Source: an uncultured Clostridia bacterium (GTDB taxonomy: Bacteria; Bacillota; Clostridia; UBA1381). Taken from it: a stretch of DNA of 64,000 nt. The translations under genes and the position numbers were made by a program. The stretch spans positions 129,752 to 193,751 of the forward strand of contig CAKSDE010000003.1 of NCBI GenBank assembly GCA_934444735.1. Reading direction: 5' to 3'. Below, in pieces: positions 62,106 to 64,000 of this stretch. Position 1 is the first letter of the stretch; every line of letters begins with the position of its first letter. The notes under the pieces are model-generated. The model had not been told where the DNA came from, made no database searches, and worked only from the letters and a program-made list of their open reading frames with translations.

Positions 62106-63095
62106 ATGAACAACAAAGAACAACATATCACCTCGATAGGCGGACAGGCTATTATAGAAGGAGTTATGATGCGCGGTCCGCACAAAACGGCAATGGCAGT
62201 CAGAAAGCCCGATAACGAAATCGAATGTGAGGTCAACGATAACGGCACGAAAAAGCACAACTTTCTCCTGCGCCTGCCTATAATACGCGGCTGCGTGAAT
62301 TTTGTCGAAAGTTTGGTAATCGGCATGAAAGCGCTTATGTTTTCGGCGGATTTTATGGAGCTTGAAGATGACGAGCCGTCCGAGAGCAAATTCGACAAAT
62401 GGCTTGAAGAAAAATTCGGGGATAAAATCAAGGATATTGTCATTTATTTTTCCATTGCACTTTCTTTGGTATTGAGCATAGGACTTTTTATACTTCTCCC
62501 CTCACTTTTAACAAGCGGTTTGGAATGGCTTTTCTCACTGTTCGCACCTTTGGCGAAAATTGCAAAAACAAAGGCTTTTACAGGCATAAGCGAGGGTATA
62601 ATCAGAATGGCAATATTTATTACATACCTCGCGCTGGTATCACAGATGAAAGACATAAAGCGCGTTTTTGAATATCACGGTGCGGAGCATAAAACAATCG
62701 CATGCTATGAGGCAGGCGAGGAGCTTACCGTTGAAAACATCAAAAAATACACACGTTTCCACCCTCGCTGCGGTACAAGTTTTCTGCTTTTCGTTATGAT
62801 TATCAGTATAATCGTATTCACTCTTTTGCCTCGCTTTGACGGATATGCAAAAATCGTGCAGATACTTTTGAGAATGGCAACGCGTCTTGCACTTCTGCCC
62901 GTTGTTGCAGGTCTTTCGTATGAGGCAATAAAGCTTGCCGGCAGGAGCAAGAATAAATTTATCAAGCTGCTTACAAAACCCGGACTCTGGCTGCAAAAGC
63001 TGACCACGCGCGAGCCTGACGCAAGCCAGATTGAAGTGGCGATTGTTTCGATGAAAGCGGTTATCCCCGAAAATTCGGAGGACGATAAATGGTAA
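62106..63095 (+). CDS. yqhQ: DUF1385 membrane protein YqhQ
   Basis: A 329-residue protein. The conserved start SIGGQAIIEGVMMRGP is followed by about four membrane helices (VIYFSIALSLVLSIGLFILL, GIIRMAIFITYLALVS and others), YHGAEHKTIACYE and the HPRCGTSFL segment with conserved His and Cys. Its function is not established. The yqhQ-prmC (then prfA) order is common in Firmicutes. RBS AGAAGGGA precedes the ATG. Confidence 0.93.
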   Translation: MNNKEQHITSIGGQAIIEGVMMRGPHKTAMAVRKPDNEIECEVNDNGTKKHNFLLRLPIIRGCVNFVESLVIGMKALMFSADFMELEDDEPSESKFDKWLEEKFGDKIKDIVIYFSIALSLVLSIGLFILLPSLLTSGLEWLFSLFAPLAKIAKTKAFTGISEGIIRMAIFITYLALVSQMKDIKRVFEYHGAEHKTIACYEAGEELTVENIKKYTRFHPRCGTSFLLFVMIISIIVFTLLPRFDGYAKIVQILLRMATRLALLPVVAGLSYEAIKLAGRSKNKFIKLLTKPGLWLQKLTTREPDASQIEVAIVSMKAVIPENSEDDKW

Positions 63096-63928
63096 TACGA
63101 GAGCTTTTGGACGAGGCTGTAAAAACGCTGAAAAGTGCAGAAAACGAAAATCCGATCTTTGAGGCACATTTAACGGTGCGCACGGTTTTAAATTTAAGCG
63201 CATTGGATATTGTCTTAAAATCCAAAGATGAGGTATCAAAAAAGGATATTGATACGGTGCGAAAAATCCTTTCGCGCCGTGTATCGGGCGAACCGCTCCA
63301 GTATATACTCGGCACGCAAGAATTTATGGGCTTGAATTTTTCGGTCAACCCCTCTGTTCTTATCCCCCGTGCCGACACCGAAATACTGACCGAGTATGTA
63401 TTATCATACTTTGCCGGAAAACCCTTTTCGGCGCTTGATTTGTGCACAGGCTCGGGGTGCATCGCAATATCGCTTGCGCATTTTAACAAAAACGCACATA
63501 TAAAAGGGATTGACGTAAGCGAGGGAGCGATAAAAACCGCACAAAAAAACGCTGCGGATTTGAAAGTTTCGGATCGCGTATCCTTTGAGAGAGCAGATAT
63601 TTTCACTCTCGACTCATTCGGCAAATTCGATCTTGTAATATCCAATCCGCCGTATATCGAAAGCAACGTTATCCCCAATCTTTCAGATACAGTCAACAGC
63701 TTTGAGCCGCATCTTGCATTGGACGGCGGTGCGGACGGGCTTAAATTTTACCGGCATATAGTAAAAATCGCGCCGAAATATCTGCAAAAGGGTGGTATGC
63801 TTGCCTTTGAAATAGGTTTTGACCAAAAGCAGGCGGTAAGCGAGCTGATGAAAGACAGTTTTGCGGATATAACCTCACTCAAGGATTATTCCTCGAATGA
63901 CCGCGTTGTAAGCGGTATATTGAAATAA
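63089..63928 (+). CDS. prmC: Release factor N5-glutamine methyltransferase
   Basis: A 279-residue protein. It methylates the GGQ glutamine of release factors with SAM. The N-terminal helical domain, SAM loop ALDLCTGSGCIAISLA and catalytic LVISNPPYIES are present, along with the QYILGTQEFMGL block. It overlaps yqhQ by 7 nt and starts at ATG 63089 with a GGAGG site inside yqhQ. A hairpin ends the operon before any prfA. Confidence 0.96.
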   Translation: MVIRELLDEAVKTLKSAENENPIFEAHLTVRTVLNLSALDIVLKSKDEVSKKDIDTVRKILSRRVSGEPLQYILGTQEFMGLNFSVNPSVLIPRADTEILTEYVLSYFAGKPFSALDLCTGSGCIAISLAHFNKNAHIKGIDVSEGAIKTAQKNAADLKVSDRVSFERADIFTLDSFGKFDLVISNPPYIESNVIPNLSDTVNSFEPHLALDGGADGLKFYRHIVKIAPKYLQKGGMLAFEIGFDQKQAVSELMKDSFADITSLKDYSSNDRVVSGILK

Positions 63929-63932
63929 ATAT

Positions 63933-63951
63933 CCACCCGCATAGCGGGTGG
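63933..63951 (+). terminator. Terminator of the yqhQ-prmC operon
   Basis: CCACCCGC and GCGGGTGG pair around ATA, followed by TATTTCATTTT, 5 nt after the prmC stop. The final 49 nt of the window show nothing else. Confidence 0.7.
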
Positions 63952-64000
63952 TATTTCATTTTCGGGCATAGCCCTAATACTACTGGCAACGCACAAGTGC

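Noticed and set aside
62640..63696. Overlapping minus-strand frames of 199, 154 and 211 codons
   Set aside because: They are antisense to yqhQ and prmC, whose motifs are intact.
1..64000. tRNA or rRNA genes, prophage or insertion sequence transposases
   Set aside because: I saw no cloverleaf, rRNA segment, integrase or transposase; the only mobile-type elements are short and non-coding.

Overview
The window looks like a chromosomal segment from a Gram-positive, anaerobic, spore-lineage Firmicute of class Clostridia. The evidence is S-layer-homology (SLH) anchored exoproteins, Rex, CarD, SpoVAC, a CIRCE-controlled groESL operon, a T-box leader, AGGAGG ribosome sites and TTGACA/TATAAT promoters. 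Many huge SLH and parallel beta-helix proteins recall pectin-degrading gut or rumen Clostridia such as Monoglobus; that resemblance is an inference, not an identification.

Region 1 (1-18916, minus strand) is a seven-gene run. It begins with two cytosolic-type enzymes, a GH28 polygalacturonase-like protein and a GH3 NagZ/beta-glucosidase-like protein. Five very large secreted proteins follow: two parallel beta-helix proteins, an SLH-related giant, a protein with three jelly-roll-like modules, and an SLH-SGNH hydrolase fusion cut by the left edge. An AraC regulator is divergent at 19101-19955.

Region 2 (19952-26466, minus strand) holds intracellular sugar enzymes: a DUF6259-like hydrolase broken by a frameshift at an A7 tract, a helix-turn-helix/BadF-type sugar kinase fusion, MurQ, and a GH42-like beta-galactosidase. 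A candidate MITE-like element sits in the murQ leader.

Region 3 (26692-43817, minus strand) is a second, six-gene operon of secreted giants: a five-copy unknown module, two more beta-helix proteins, a copper-amine-oxidase-N domain protein and two SLH proteins. It has its own divergent AraC regulator (44143-45021) and ends in tandem terminators. Together regions 1-3 read as a surface-tethered polysaccharide (probably pectin or rhamnogalacturonan) degradation system: secreted proteins bind and open the polymer, and signal-less glycosidases finish imported oligosaccharides. No transporter is present in the window.

Region 4 (45148-64000) is mostly housekeeping: rex, ispF, ispD, carD, mgtE, a class A penicillin-binding protein, groES-groEL, folA, upp, an amidohydrolase, a T-box-controlled XRE-cupin-AMP-ligase fusion, a TrmH-family methyltransferase, an SGNH hydrolase, a lone spoVAC, yqhQ and prmC. 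Three convergent gene ends carry a shared terminator family with an ATCAATTGAT core, and several gene ends run into short dispersed repeats.
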